A DNA stretch of 7,268 nt from a bacterium. Lineage in GTDB: Bacteria; Dependentiae; Babeliae; Babeliales; UASB340. The notes under the pieces are model-generated. The model did no database searches. It worked only from the letters and a program-made list of their open reading frames with translations, and was not told the DNA's origin. A program made the translations under genes and the position numbers. The DNA lies in NCBI GenBank assembly GCA_030630075.1, contig DAOVNS010000052.1, forward strand, positions 1 to 7,268, written 5' to 3'. Position 1 is the stretch's first letter. Every line of letters begins with the position of its first letter. Below are positions 1 to 6,118 of this stretch, piece by piece.

Positions 1-1953
1 ATAAGAAAGAACAAGTTCATCAAGTTCTGCAAAATCGTATTCCAAGACTCTATCTCCAAAACTAACAAACATTTTTTGATCAACCTGATTGATATCATGA
101 ACTGTTCCAAGATCTCCATTAAAAACAAATTTGTCGTAATTGTTTCGGATTTGCATTACACGATCGCCAAGTCGATAAACTTGTCCAAAGCGAGAAAGTT
201 GTTTTGAATCTTTTTCTTCTGGATTGAGAAGCATTTGTAACTCTTGATTGATTCTTTGTGTTCCTGCAATTCCGCGGTTCATTGGAGTTAGAACGATACT
301 GTTGCTTGGCAAAATATTATATTTTGGAAGAGTTGTTTTATAAATTTTATGTAAAATCGGAAAAATATCTTCGGGCTCATTTTCTTTGATATAAAAAAAA
401 TCTCTTTTGGAACCAGGGATTGATGATGTAGGAAATTCTCCGTTATTAATTTTATGTGCATTCACAATTATTAAACTATCTTGCGCTTGTCTAAAAATTT
501 GTGTGAGTTTTGTTGTTGGAATAACTTTTGAATTTATAAGATCCTTTAAGATATTTCCTGCTCCAACCGATGGTAACTGATCAATATCGCCAAGAAAAAC
601 AATGTGTGCATGAAATGGAATTGCTTTAAGAAGTGAATTCATCAAAAAAACATCAATCATGGAAGCTTCATCTACAATTAAAAAATCAATATCAAGTGCA
701 TTGCGTTCGTTTTTATTAAAGTTCATTATTGTTGGATTAAATTCCAACATGCGGTGTAAAGTTTCTGTGTTGCAACCAGTTCCTTCGAACATTCTTTTTG
801 CTGCTCTTCCGGTTGGTGCTGCGAGCTTGAATTTTAATTTATTATCTTTTAAAACTTCTAATAATTTTTTTATTAAAGTTGTTTTTCCTGTTCCTGGACC
901 ACCAGTGATGATTGTTATTTTGCTTTGCAAACAAGAAAGAATACCTTTTTGTTGTTCTTCGTTTAGATCCATTCCGTTTGCATCTGGTTTTTTTATTTGA
1001 TTATAAATTTTATGTAAATCAAAACGAGAACTATCGGTTTTATATTTAAGTAAATTTTCTATTTTTTTAGCGATATTTTTTTCTGAGAAATAGAATTTGG
1101 GCAGTGAAATAAAATGTTCTTCGTTATGTGTAATTAATTTAATTTTGTCTTCATCATAAAGATCGTGCAAAGCTCGTTTAATTAAACTCTGCCACTCTAC
1201 TTCTTCTTCGAGTTCGAGTATTTTTACAACATTTGCTTTTATTTTTGGAACTTCAAAATAAAGGTGACCATTACTTGTGCCTTCGGTGATTGAGTGCAAA
1301 ATTCCAGACTTTATTCTTTTGATTGAAGTTTTTTCGATACCTAATTTTATTGCAAGCTTATCTGCACTTTTAAAACCGATTCCCCAAATGTCTTCAACGA
1401 GTCGATATGGATTTTCTTGGATTTTATCTAACGATTCATCACCATAAGTTTTGTAAATTTTTATAGCAAAAGAAGTTGCAACATCACGTGATTTTAAAAA
1501 AACCATAACTTTAGATATTTCTTTTTGGTCGTGCCAAGCATCTTGAATTGCGGCAACTCTTTGTGGTCCAACACCACTTACCTGATTTAACATTTCTGGT
1601 TGTTTATCTATTATTTCTAAAGTTTTATCGCCAAATTTTGCAACAAGTCGTTCTGCAAATTTTGGTCCAATTCCTTTTACCAGACCAGAAGCTAAATATT
1701 TTTGAATTCCGATTGCAGAAGATGGAAGTTCTGCTGCGCATTCTTCAACTAGAAATTGACGACCATATTTTTTGTGAAAAGACCATTTTCCTTTGAGTGT
1801 TACGTTTTCACCTTGATGAACTTGTGGTAAATAGCCTTGAATGGTTATAGATTGTTTACTATTTATTTTTAATGAAAAAACAGAAAATCCATTTTCGGGA
1901 CTTTTGTAAATTTGTTTTTCGAGGGTTCCACAAAGTTCAACGAATTCACTCAT
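1..1953 (-). CDS. recD2: RecD2-type 5'-3' DNA helicase (SF1B), 3' end beyond window
   Basis: ATP-dependent DNA helicase of the RecD2/RecD-like family, which acts in DNA repair without RecBC. The window holds the first 651 codons, open throughout. Seen in order: an N-terminal OB-like region (1-85) with the family's 'ENGFSVFSL' pattern; helix-hairpin-helix segments GLVKGIGPKF (90-99), QVSGVGPQRV (124-133) and DIWGIGFKSADKL (188-200); Walker A GGPGTGKTT (351-359); Walker B DEAS (428-431); GDIDQLPSVG (455-464, motif III); and QIFRQ (485-489, motif IV). The frame runs off the window at ELVLSY, just where the family's HKSQG motif and C-terminal arginine finger would follow; RecD2 proteins are usually 700-800 residues. 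The start is the first ATG after the upstream terminator and gives the usual RecD2 N-terminus, but there is no clear Shine-Dalgarno sequence before it. Family assignment is firm; whether the missing end is intact cannot be seen. Confidence 0.96.
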   Translation of the reverse strand, partial: MSEFVELCGTLEKQIYKSPENGFSVFSLKINSKQSITIQGYLPQVHQGENVTLKGKWSFHKKYGRQFLVEECAAELPSSAIGIQKYLASGLVKGIGPKFAERLVAKFGDKTLEIIDKQPEMLNQVSGVGPQRVAAIQDAWHDQKEISKVMVFLKSRDVATSFAIKIYKTYGDESLDKIQENPYRLVEDIWGIGFKSADKLAIKLGIEKTSIKRIKSGILHSITEGTSNGHLYFEVPKIKANVVKILELEEEVEWQSLIKRALHDLYDEDKIKLITHNEEHFISLPKFYFSEKNIAKKIENLLKYKTDSSRFDLHKIYNQIKKPDANGMDLNEEQQKGILSCLQSKITIITGGPGTGKTTLIKKLLEVLKDNKLKFKLAAPTGRAAKRMFEGTGCNTETLHRMLEFNPTIMNFNKNERNALDIDFLIVDEASMIDVFLMNSLLKAIPFHAHIVFLGDIDQLPSVGAGNILKDLINSKVIPTTKLTQIFRQAQDSLIIVNAHKINNGEFPTSSIPGSKRDFFYIKENEPEDIFPILHKIYKTTLPKYNILPSNSIVLTPMNRGIAGTQRINQELQMLLNPEEKDSKQLSRFGQVYRLGDRVMQIRNNYDKFVFNGDLGTVHDINQVDQKMFVSFGDRVLEYDFAELDELVLSY

Positions 1954-1991
1954 GATTTTTATTTTCGAATTTTTAATTGTTGCATGTTTAC

Positions 1992-2031
1992 AAAATAAAG
2001 GCCGTCCATAATAATGAACGGCCTTTATTTT
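1992..2031 (-). terminator. Intrinsic terminator after the 220-aa gene
   Basis: A perfect 14-bp inverted repeat (arms 1992-2005 and 2018-2031) with a 12-base loop. The GGCCGT core is G+C-rich and is flanked by AAAATAAA / TTTATTTT, so each strand has an A-tract before and a U-rich tract at the end of the stem. It lies 44 bases downstream of the stop of the minus-strand secreted-protein gene and 38 bases upstream of recD2, so its obvious role is to end transcription of that upstream gene. The symmetry means it could also stop plus-strand transcripts. Confidence 0.88.
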
Positions 2032-2056
2032 ATTTAATATGTTTTGAATATATCAA
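2027..2056 (-). promoter_or_regulatory. Candidate recD2 promoter overlapping the terminator
   Basis: On the minus strand TTGATA (2056-2051) is followed after 18 bases by TAAAAT (2032-2027); each matches the sigma-70 consensus at 5 of 6 positions. Transcription would start near 2020, inside the terminator stem, so a new recD2 transcript would lack most of the first arm and escape the terminator. In such AT-rich DNA a match of this quality can arise by chance, so this is only a candidate. Confidence 0.35.
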
Positions 2057-2074
2057 TTTTTTAATTTTTAATTT

Positions 2075-2737
2075 TTATTTTTTGCTTTGAAGTTGTTTTA
2101 AGATTTCTTCTGAGAGAAATTTGTTTAAATATTTTTGAACGCTTGTTTTCATTGCGGCAGGAAGTTTTTTGTTATTTTCAATATAATTCCAACTTGCTTT
2201 AATTGCATTTTCGCTGGCACAAGAAAATATTATTTTGGAAAATGTAACAAATTCTGTGCATGCTTGAACTAAAGATTCTTTGTTGTTTATTTTTTTATTA
2301 AAAAATTCATTGTATTCTTTTTCGTTGAAAAATTGTACTACCATAAAATCTGCAGTTTTTATTGCTGGATCATCTTTTGGATTAAGAATGCCTTCAATTG
2401 CTTTACTTCCGAAACAATAAAAAGGTTCCAAGAGTTTATTTGCTAGTTTTATCATTGTTTGTTTATTTTTTTTAACAACAGTATTTAGATCTTCTTCGTT
2501 GGTACTTTTTAGTTTGGTTAATACCTTTTCTGCTTCCAAAACGGTTAGTGTTACTTTAAAAAGTAAATCAGGCTGTGATTCTAGATACATGTTGAGTAAT
2601 TTTTTCTGGCCATCGTTTAATTCTGTAACAATTATTTCTTTTTTTACTTCATCTGCTTTTTCTGCACATTGTATTGTGTTGCAAGATAAAATAGCTACAG
2701 ATACTAAAATTGCTTTATTTATTGAATTCTTTTTCAT
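2075..2737 (-). CDS. Secreted helical protein of unknown function, 220 aa
   Basis: I do not recognise the family. The N-terminus is a Sec-type signal peptide: positive MKKNSINK (1-8), hydrophobic core AILVSVAILS (9-18), and a likely cleavage around residues 24-26 (QCA/EK). The ILSC sequence at 16-19 resembles a lipobox but has leucine at -2, so a lipoprotein is possible and not favoured. The mature part is lysine-rich and looks almost wholly alpha-helical with no second membrane segment; it keeps three cysteines (C108, C150, C163) beyond those at 19 and 24. The ATG is well placed: AAAGGA precedes it by about 9 bases. It follows the barrel-protein gene by 95 bases in the same direction, with no clear terminator between them, so the two may be co-transcribed; it ends at a strong terminator. 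Export to the periplasm or cell surface is inferred; no role can be given. Confidence 0.82.
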   Translation of the reverse strand: MKKNSINKAILVSVAILSCNTIQCAEKADEVKKEIIVTELNDGQKKLLNMYLESQPDLLFKVTLTVLEAEKVLTKLKSTNEEDLNTVVKKNKQTMIKLANKLLEPFYCFGSKAIEGILNPKDDPAIKTADFMVVQFFNEKEYNEFFNKKINNKESLVQACTEFVTFSKIIFSCASENAIKASWNYIENNKKLPAAMKTSVQKYLNKFLSEEILKQLQSKK

Positions 2738-2832
2738 AATTAAATTTCCTTTTTATAATTTGTAAAAATCAGATTTTGACAATGCAAAAATTGTTGCAAG
2801 GGATATATAATTTAGCAAACTATATATTTTTA

Positions 2833-4329
2833 TCAAAAGGCTGCACCAATTCTAACAAAAATCGTCCAATCTTTTCCCATATTTTTTGCAGAAAATGTGA
2901 AATCGCCTCCAAGAGCCGTGACTAATTTCCAATTGTTTTGTTGTTTTGTGTAATTAATTTCACCGAAAATTTTATGTTGTTGTACGCTTTCTGATGCAGC
3001 GTCACTTAATCTAAGGGAGCTTGGATCAATATCTTGCGTGTAAACTTTATCAATATTCTCTTTTTGTTGACCATAAAAATCGTAACCTATTCCAAGTCCA
3101 ACAGATTTTGCAATACTAAATGTTGCATTTAAAACAAAATTAACTATTGCACCAGGTTGTACAGATACTCGGTAAGGTGGTGGAAAAATATATTGTTTGA
3201 TAAATTCGGTTGCCGGTCCAGCGTCTCCATAAATAGCTAAAGGATTAATTATATTTTCTTGAAATTGGGCAAAATTATCTGCAGGAGGTGCGATTGTTTG
3301 TTTAGATAAAATTAATCGGTCTTCTTCTGCTGTAAATAAGTTATCAAGAGATATTCTATTCCATAGTTGAATTGAATCATGAAATAAATCTATTTTTGTT
3401 TCTACATAACATCCTAATCCAAAGTGTCCACCGTTTCCTAGCCGCGGATTAAGTAGGTTGTCTCTTATGCTATACAAAACATCTGGTAAGTCTTTTTCGA
3501 AGTTTAAAAGATCAAGAGAATAACTTTGAAGTCGCGGAATACTAGAAATAATACTTGTTGGTATTATGGCTTCAAGTCCAACATCCATTTGAAAGTTACT
3601 CATATTTAAAGTATTCAGTCCTAGCTTTAAACGTGTATCTCCCATTCCGTATTTTGTTTTATAGAATTCTTTAGTTTCTAAGGTATCTCCGGTTGTTGCA
3701 AATATATTTTTTAATCGATCTTGGTCTTTTTGTGTTAACCAAAAGTTTCTTTCCGCAAACAGAAGAGATGTGTTTAGCTGAAAAATAAACGGTCCGTTAT
3801 AAAAACCACCCTGAATTAAAGCGCCAGCTTTTCTTTCTTGAAGAGTGAAGTTTCTAAATAAAGGAATAACGCTGGAAGCTTCTTGAGATGTAAGTGATGC
3901 ATTCAAAATTTCTATAAAATCAGTAAGAGCTGCTTGATTGATATCTAGGTTGAAAATGTCGCCAGGTCTCATCGACATGTCATTGGTATAATTGTAGAAA
4001 ATATTAAATACTAATCCACCGTATTCTATTGAATTTAGTCTTTGCGGTATAAGATATAATGCATCACGACCTTTTGGTGGTTTTGTTATTGCCCATAAAG
4101 GAGCTTTGATTTTACTTGTCGCTTCTAGCAAATCTATTAAATCAATATTAGTGCTGCCTGCTCGAGTTTCAAGATCATCAAGATCATCAAAATCGAAATC
4201 TGAATAATCTATAACTTCCTCGAAGTCTGCATCGAAGTTTATTTCGGAAAGTATTGTTTGATTAAAAGTTAATATTGATAAAAATGAAAAGCAAGCAATA
4301 ATTTTGTTTAATTTAAAATTTAATTTCAT
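2833..4329 (-). CDS. Probable outer-membrane beta-barrel protein, 498 aa
   Basis: I do not recognise a named family. From ATG 4329 the protein opens with a signal peptide: basic MKLNFKLNK, a hydrophobic stretch to about residue 26, and cleavage near 28 (ILS/E). Next comes a strikingly acidic linker at 29-54, with 13 Asp/Glu in 26 residues, mostly alternating with aromatic or aliphatic residues. The remaining ~440 residues are rich in alternating hydrophobic/polar stretches with Gly, Asn, Tyr and Phe (for example FNIFYNYTND, AGALIQGGFY, VGLGIGYDFY), and the chain ends WTIFVRIGAAF with a terminal Phe. This is the usual BamA-recognised last strand of outer-membrane barrels. The frame stays open upstream to a GTG at 4548, but the signal peptide beginning at 4329 argues for the shorter product. 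No convincing Shine-Dalgarno precedes the ATG. A surface channel or adhesin role is inference only. Confidence 0.8.
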   Translation of the reverse strand: MKLNFKLNKIIACFSFLSILTFNQTILSEINFDADFEEVIDYSDFDFDDLDDLETRAGSTNIDLIDLLEATSKIKAPLWAITKPPKGRDALYLIPQRLNSIEYGGLVFNIFYNYTNDMSMRPGDIFNLDINQAALTDFIEILNASLTSQEASSVIPLFRNFTLQERKAGALIQGGFYNGPFIFQLNTSLLFAERNFWLTQKDQDRLKNIFATTGDTLETKEFYKTKYGMGDTRLKLGLNTLNMSNFQMDVGLEAIIPTSIISSIPRLQSYSLDLLNFEKDLPDVLYSIRDNLLNPRLGNGGHFGLGCYVETKIDLFHDSIQLWNRISLDNLFTAEEDRLILSKQTIAPPADNFAQFQENIINPLAIYGDAGPATEFIKQYIFPPPYRVSVQPGAIVNFVLNATFSIAKSVGLGIGYDFYGQQKENIDKVYTQDIDPSSLRLSDAASESVQQHKIFGEINYTKQQNNWKLVTALGGDFTFSAKNMGKDWTIFVRIGAAF

Positions 4330-4387
4330 ATTTAAGTTGTTTTCGAATTTTAAAATTTTACAATTAGCAAAACACTTTGAAAAATTT

Positions 4388-4426
4388 AAGCACACAAATC
4401 TAATAATATTCAAGATTGGTGTGCTT
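4388..4426. terminator. Strong hairpin, terminator- or attenuator-like
   Basis: Arms 4388-4401 and 4413-4426 pair at 13 of 14 positions (one mismatch, 4396/4418) around an 11-base loop. On the plus strand the stem runs straight into T5 (4425-4429). On the minus strand it is followed by AAATTTTT. Nothing upstream on the plus strand needs a terminator except antisense transcripts of the barrel gene. In the minus direction the hairpin sits 58 bases before the barrel gene's ATG, where it would act as a leader attenuator or end a small leader RNA. The structure is plain; its direction and role are inferred. Confidence 0.55.
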
Positions 4427-4510
4427 TTTAATATAAACGATTTACATGTATTAGGAAAATATTCAACCCTATTTATCTTTCGACCCCCTATTGGATCAGA
4501 TATGGCTTTA

Positions 4511-4538
4511 TTTTTAATAATGCTGGCTAAAAAGTCAA
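4511..4538 (-). promoter_or_regulatory. Candidate minus-strand promoter for the barrel gene
   Basis: Minus-strand TTGACT (4538-4533, 5 of 6 to the -35 consensus) is followed after 16 bases by TAAAAA (4516-4511, 4 of 6 to the -10). Transcription would start near 4505 and give a leader of about 175 bases that contains both hairpins of the region. The weak -10 keeps this tentative. Confidence 0.35.
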
Positions 4539-4545
4539 TTTGACT
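4533..4545. repeat. Palindrome AGTCAA-T-TTGACT
   Basis: A 13-base inverted repeat with 6-base arms and one central base. Each arm reads TTGACT in the outward direction, so it can supply the -35 box for both divergent promoters, and its symmetry also suits a dimeric regulator. Confidence 0.6.
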
Positions 4546-4567
4546 CACATTTTTAAGAGTTTATATT
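4540..4567 (+). promoter_or_regulatory. Promoter of the deoxynucleoside kinase gene
   Basis: TTGACT (4540-4545) and TATATT (4562-4567), each 5 of 6 to consensus, with a 16-base spacer. The predicted start near 4574 leaves an untranslated leader of about 80 bases before the ATG at 4654. This is the better supported of the two divergent promoters. Confidence 0.55.
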
Positions 4568-4653
4568 ATTTTTTTTGATTAAAATTTCTTTTAAATTTAC
4601 AATCGGCAAGGATGTGTTTTTTTAAGTAATTTACTTTTGGGAGAACAATTATT

Positions 4654-5388
4654 ATGCAAAATAAAGGCGCCAGTGATAGAAAAGCGATAGTTTTGGAAGG
4701 AAATATTGGGGCGGGGAAATCTACTTTTTTAAAAATTTTAAAAGATAACTTAGATATAGATGTTGTTTTTGAACCAACAGACAAATGGCAAGATGTGGAA
4801 AATGAAGGAAATCTTTTAGATAATTTCTATAAAGATACAAAAAGATGGGCTTATACTTTTCAGTCCTATGCTTTTGTAACTAGGGTTCAGGCGCAACTTG
4901 AACAAGAAAATAAAGGGAAAAGTTCAACACAAGTTTTTGAGCGTTCTGTTTATTGTGATCGATATTGTTTTGCAAAAAATTGTTTTGAAACTGGAACCAT
5001 GACAACTTTAGAATGGCAGATATATAAAGAATGGTTTTCTTGGTTGGTTGAAAATTATACAAAACAACCTAATGGTTTTATATATCTACAAACAAGTCCA
5101 GAAGTCTGTTTTTCAAGATTGAAGAAAAGAAACAGATCTGAAGAGGCTGGAATTCCTTTAGAATATTTACAAACCCTGCATCAAAAGCATGAAGATTGGC
5201 TTATTAATAGAAAAGGTTTAACAAAATATCTTTCAAATGTTCCTGTTCTTGTTCTAAATTGTGATCAAGAGTTTGAATCTGATTTAAATGTTAAGAAGGA
5301 TTTTATTGAAAAAATACAAGAATTTATTACTAAAATAAATGAGCCTGTTAATCTTGAGACTGAAAAAACAGAACAAATACAGCTTTAG
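4654..5388 (+). CDS. Deoxynucleoside kinase, dCK/dGK/TK2-like, 244 aa
   Basis: Phosphorylates deoxynucleosides to 5'-monophosphates with ATP, the first step of dNTP salvage in the cytoplasm. Seen: P-loop GNIGAGKST (16-24); EP at 40-41 with the catalytic Glu40; W45; FQSYAFVTR (69-77); ERSVYCDR (96-103), the family's ERS motif; YLQTSPE (144-150); and the arginine-rich lid RLKKRNRSEE (155-164), then GIPLEYL and the HxKHEDWL stretch. These follow human dCK almost in register along the whole chain (recalled family sequence, not a search). The three dCK substrate-setting residues Ala100, Arg104 and Asp133 correspond to A73, R77 and D102, whereas insect dNK has Val/Met/Ala, so dC and purine deoxynucleosides are more likely substrates than thymidine. 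The ATG has GGGAG 10 bases upstream (4639-4643). The C-terminal ~20 residues (EPVNLETEKTEQIQL) are an extra polar tail. It is followed after 110 bases by atpE, with a separate promoter, so the neighbourhood says nothing about function. Confidence 0.93.
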   Translation: MQNKGASDRKAIVLEGNIGAGKSTFLKILKDNLDIDVVFEPTDKWQDVENEGNLLDNFYKDTKRWAYTFQSYAFVTRVQAQLEQENKGKSSTQVFERSVYCDRYCFAKNCFETGTMTTLEWQIYKEWFSWLVENYTKQPNGFIYLQTSPEVCFSRLKKRNRSEEAGIPLEYLQTLHQKHEDWLINRKGLTKYLSNVPVLVLNCDQEFESDLNVKKDFIEKIQEFITKINEPVNLETEKTEQIQL

Positions 5389-5421
5389 TTTTAGAATAAT
5401 TACAATTTATAAACTACAAAT

Positions 5422-5450
5422 TTGACAAAGTTTTTGTGGAGTCATAATAC
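5422..5450 (+). promoter_or_regulatory. Promoter of the atp operon
   Basis: A perfect -35 TTGACA (5422-5427). A 17-base spacer leads to TAATAC (5445-5450, 3 of 6), or a 15-base spacer to CATAAT (5443-5448, 5 of 6). Either places the start about 40 bases before atpE. No terminator is visible after the kinase gene, so read-through from it may add to operon expression. Confidence 0.6.
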
Positions 5451-5487
5451 TAGTAAATAAATAAAAGGCGAAGGTTCTTTTTATTGG

Positions 5488-5492
5488 AAGGA
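5488..5492 (+). promoter_or_regulatory. Ribosome binding site fixing the atpE start
   Basis: AAGGA lies 6 bases before ATG 5499. The in-frame TTG at 5484 precedes this site, so it would place the ribosome binding site inside the coding region; ATG 5499 is the start. Confidence 0.8.
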
Positions 5493-5498
5493 AAAAAA

Positions 5499-5750
5499 AT
5501 GGCCGAAATTGTTAACTGGGTAAAAGTTGCAGCTTGTATTGCAGCCGGTGTTTGTATGGGAATTGGATCTATCGGACCAGCTTTAGGTCAAGGTTTTGTT
5601 GGTGGAAAAGCTTGCGAAAGTATTGGTAAAAAACCAGAAAGTGCAGGACTTATTACAAGGACAATGGTTGTTGCTCTCGCTTTTGTTGAGTCATCAGCAA
5701 TTTATTCTCTTTTGGTTGCATTAGTTTTAATGTTTATTATTGCAAGATAA
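5499..5750 (+). CDS. atpE: F-type ATP synthase subunit c, 83 aa
   Basis: Forms the rotor ring of the membrane FO sector and carries the coupling ion. Two membrane helices are clear: about 8-30 (VKVAACIAAGVCMGIGSIG) and 52-80 (ending ALVLMFIIA), joined by the polar loop with the conserved GKKPESAG (43-50). The ion-binding Glu is E64 in AFVESSAIYSL. Gln31 in ALGQGF, Ser65 and Tyr69 stand at the positions (Q32, E65, S66, Y70) that bind Na+ in the Ilyobacter c ring, with identical Q-to-E spacing of 33; the Thr67 position is Ser. This points to a Na+-type site, though specificity is inferred. Length is normal for the family. It is the first gene of the operon and is followed 11 bases later by the first b-type gene. 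Confidence 0.96.
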   Translation: MAEIVNWVKVAACIAAGVCMGIGSIGPALGQGFVGGKACESIGKKPESAGLITRTMVVALAFVESSAIYSLLVALVLMFIIAR

Positions 5751-5761
5751 GTTAGAATGTT

Positions 5762-6118
5762 ATGCAAATAAACCTAACTCTTTTTGTACAGGTTATAAAT
5801 TTTGCTATCACGTACTGGTTTTTAAATAAATTTATGTTCAGACCGGTAATTGCTTTTTTAGAAGAGAAACGAAAAAAAGAAACGCAAACAAAAAGATTGA
5901 TAGATAAAAAAGAGCAAGAACTTTTGGCTATGGAGCATAAAAAGAAAAACGACTTAATTGAATTCAAGCAAGAAATAAAAACTAAGTATGAATTTGAGCC
6001 GTTTGAATCGGAAGATATTCCAGTGCAAGTTTCTTGCCGAATTGATAAATCTGAAGCTGATAAAATAACAAAAATGGTAAAAGATAAATTAGTTCAAAGG
6101 ATTCCTCATGTTGATTAA
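5762..6118 (+). CDS. Short ATP synthase b-type stalk subunit, 118 aa
   Basis: Peripheral-stalk subunit that anchors F1 to the membrane. The N-terminus is typical of b/b': a membrane segment at 4-22 (FVQVINFAITYWFLNKF) followed by FRPVIAFLEEKRKK, matching the family's hinge and first cytoplasmic turn. A charged helix runs to about residue 76. The chain then departs from the b pattern: residues 77-118 (YEFEPFESEDIPVQV onward) carry Pro and beta-prone stretches and do not form the long coiled coil, and the total falls well short of the usual 155-170. There is no stop or frame slip that would restore a longer product: the next b-type gene overlaps the last 11 bases in another frame and starts with its own membrane helix. 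No strong Shine-Dalgarno is seen, so translation is probably coupled to atpE, whose stop lies 11 bases before. It most likely pairs with the following protein as an unequal b/b' dimer. Confidence 0.8.
   Translation: MQINLTLFVQVINFAITYWFLNKFMFRPVIAFLEEKRKKETQTKRLIDKKEQELLAMEHKKKNDLIEFKQEIKTKYEFEPFESEDIPVQVSCRIDKSEADKITKMVKDKLVQRIPHVD

Larger units (their letters stand above)
4330..4653. other. Divergent intergenic region with promoters and hairpins
   Basis: These 324 bases separate the minus-strand barrel gene from the plus-strand kinase gene. They hold a palindrome that may serve two promoters (4533-4545), a strong hairpin (4388-4426), and a weaker G+C-richer hairpin at 4475-4501. In that last one, 4482-4486 pairs with 4493-4497 and 4475-4478 with 4498-4501, with three unpaired bases on one side. 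Both strands are open over about 200 bases here, but neither open frame resembles a known protein and the minus-strand one would hide the signal peptide of the barrel protein. No tRNA or known riboswitch core was recognised. Confidence 0.7.

Noticed and set aside
659..1000. Open plus-strand frame of 113 codons
   Set aside because: It lies antisense to the Walker A/B part of recD2 and has no recognisable motif or ribosome binding site; it is a shadow.
2051..2085. Repeated TTTTTAA units
   Set aside because: Ordinary AT-rich low complexity around a stop codon, with no regular unit or copies elsewhere.
2753..2782. TTGTCA-18-TTATAA as a promoter of the 220-aa gene
   Set aside because: The start would fall on the ribosome binding site, leaving no leader to bind ribosomes.
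4285..4329. IIAC at the barrel protein's N-terminus as a lipobox
   Set aside because: The Cys comes only four residues after the last basic residue, before any hydrophobic core, so signal peptidase II use is unlikely.
4430..4520. Possible tRNA or known small RNA, prompted by the TTCGACCCCC stretch
   Set aside because: No cloverleaf could be drawn on either strand, and no signature of tmRNA, RNase P RNA or SRP RNA is present.
4304..4543. Open plus-strand frame of 79 codons in the divergent region
   Set aside because: Low-complexity Phe/Lys/Leu translation, overlaps the signal-peptide end of the barrel gene and would cross the strong hairpin; no family resemblance.
4566..4784. Minus-strand frame of 72 codons over the kinase start
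   Set aside because: Antisense to the kinase P-loop; no independent support.
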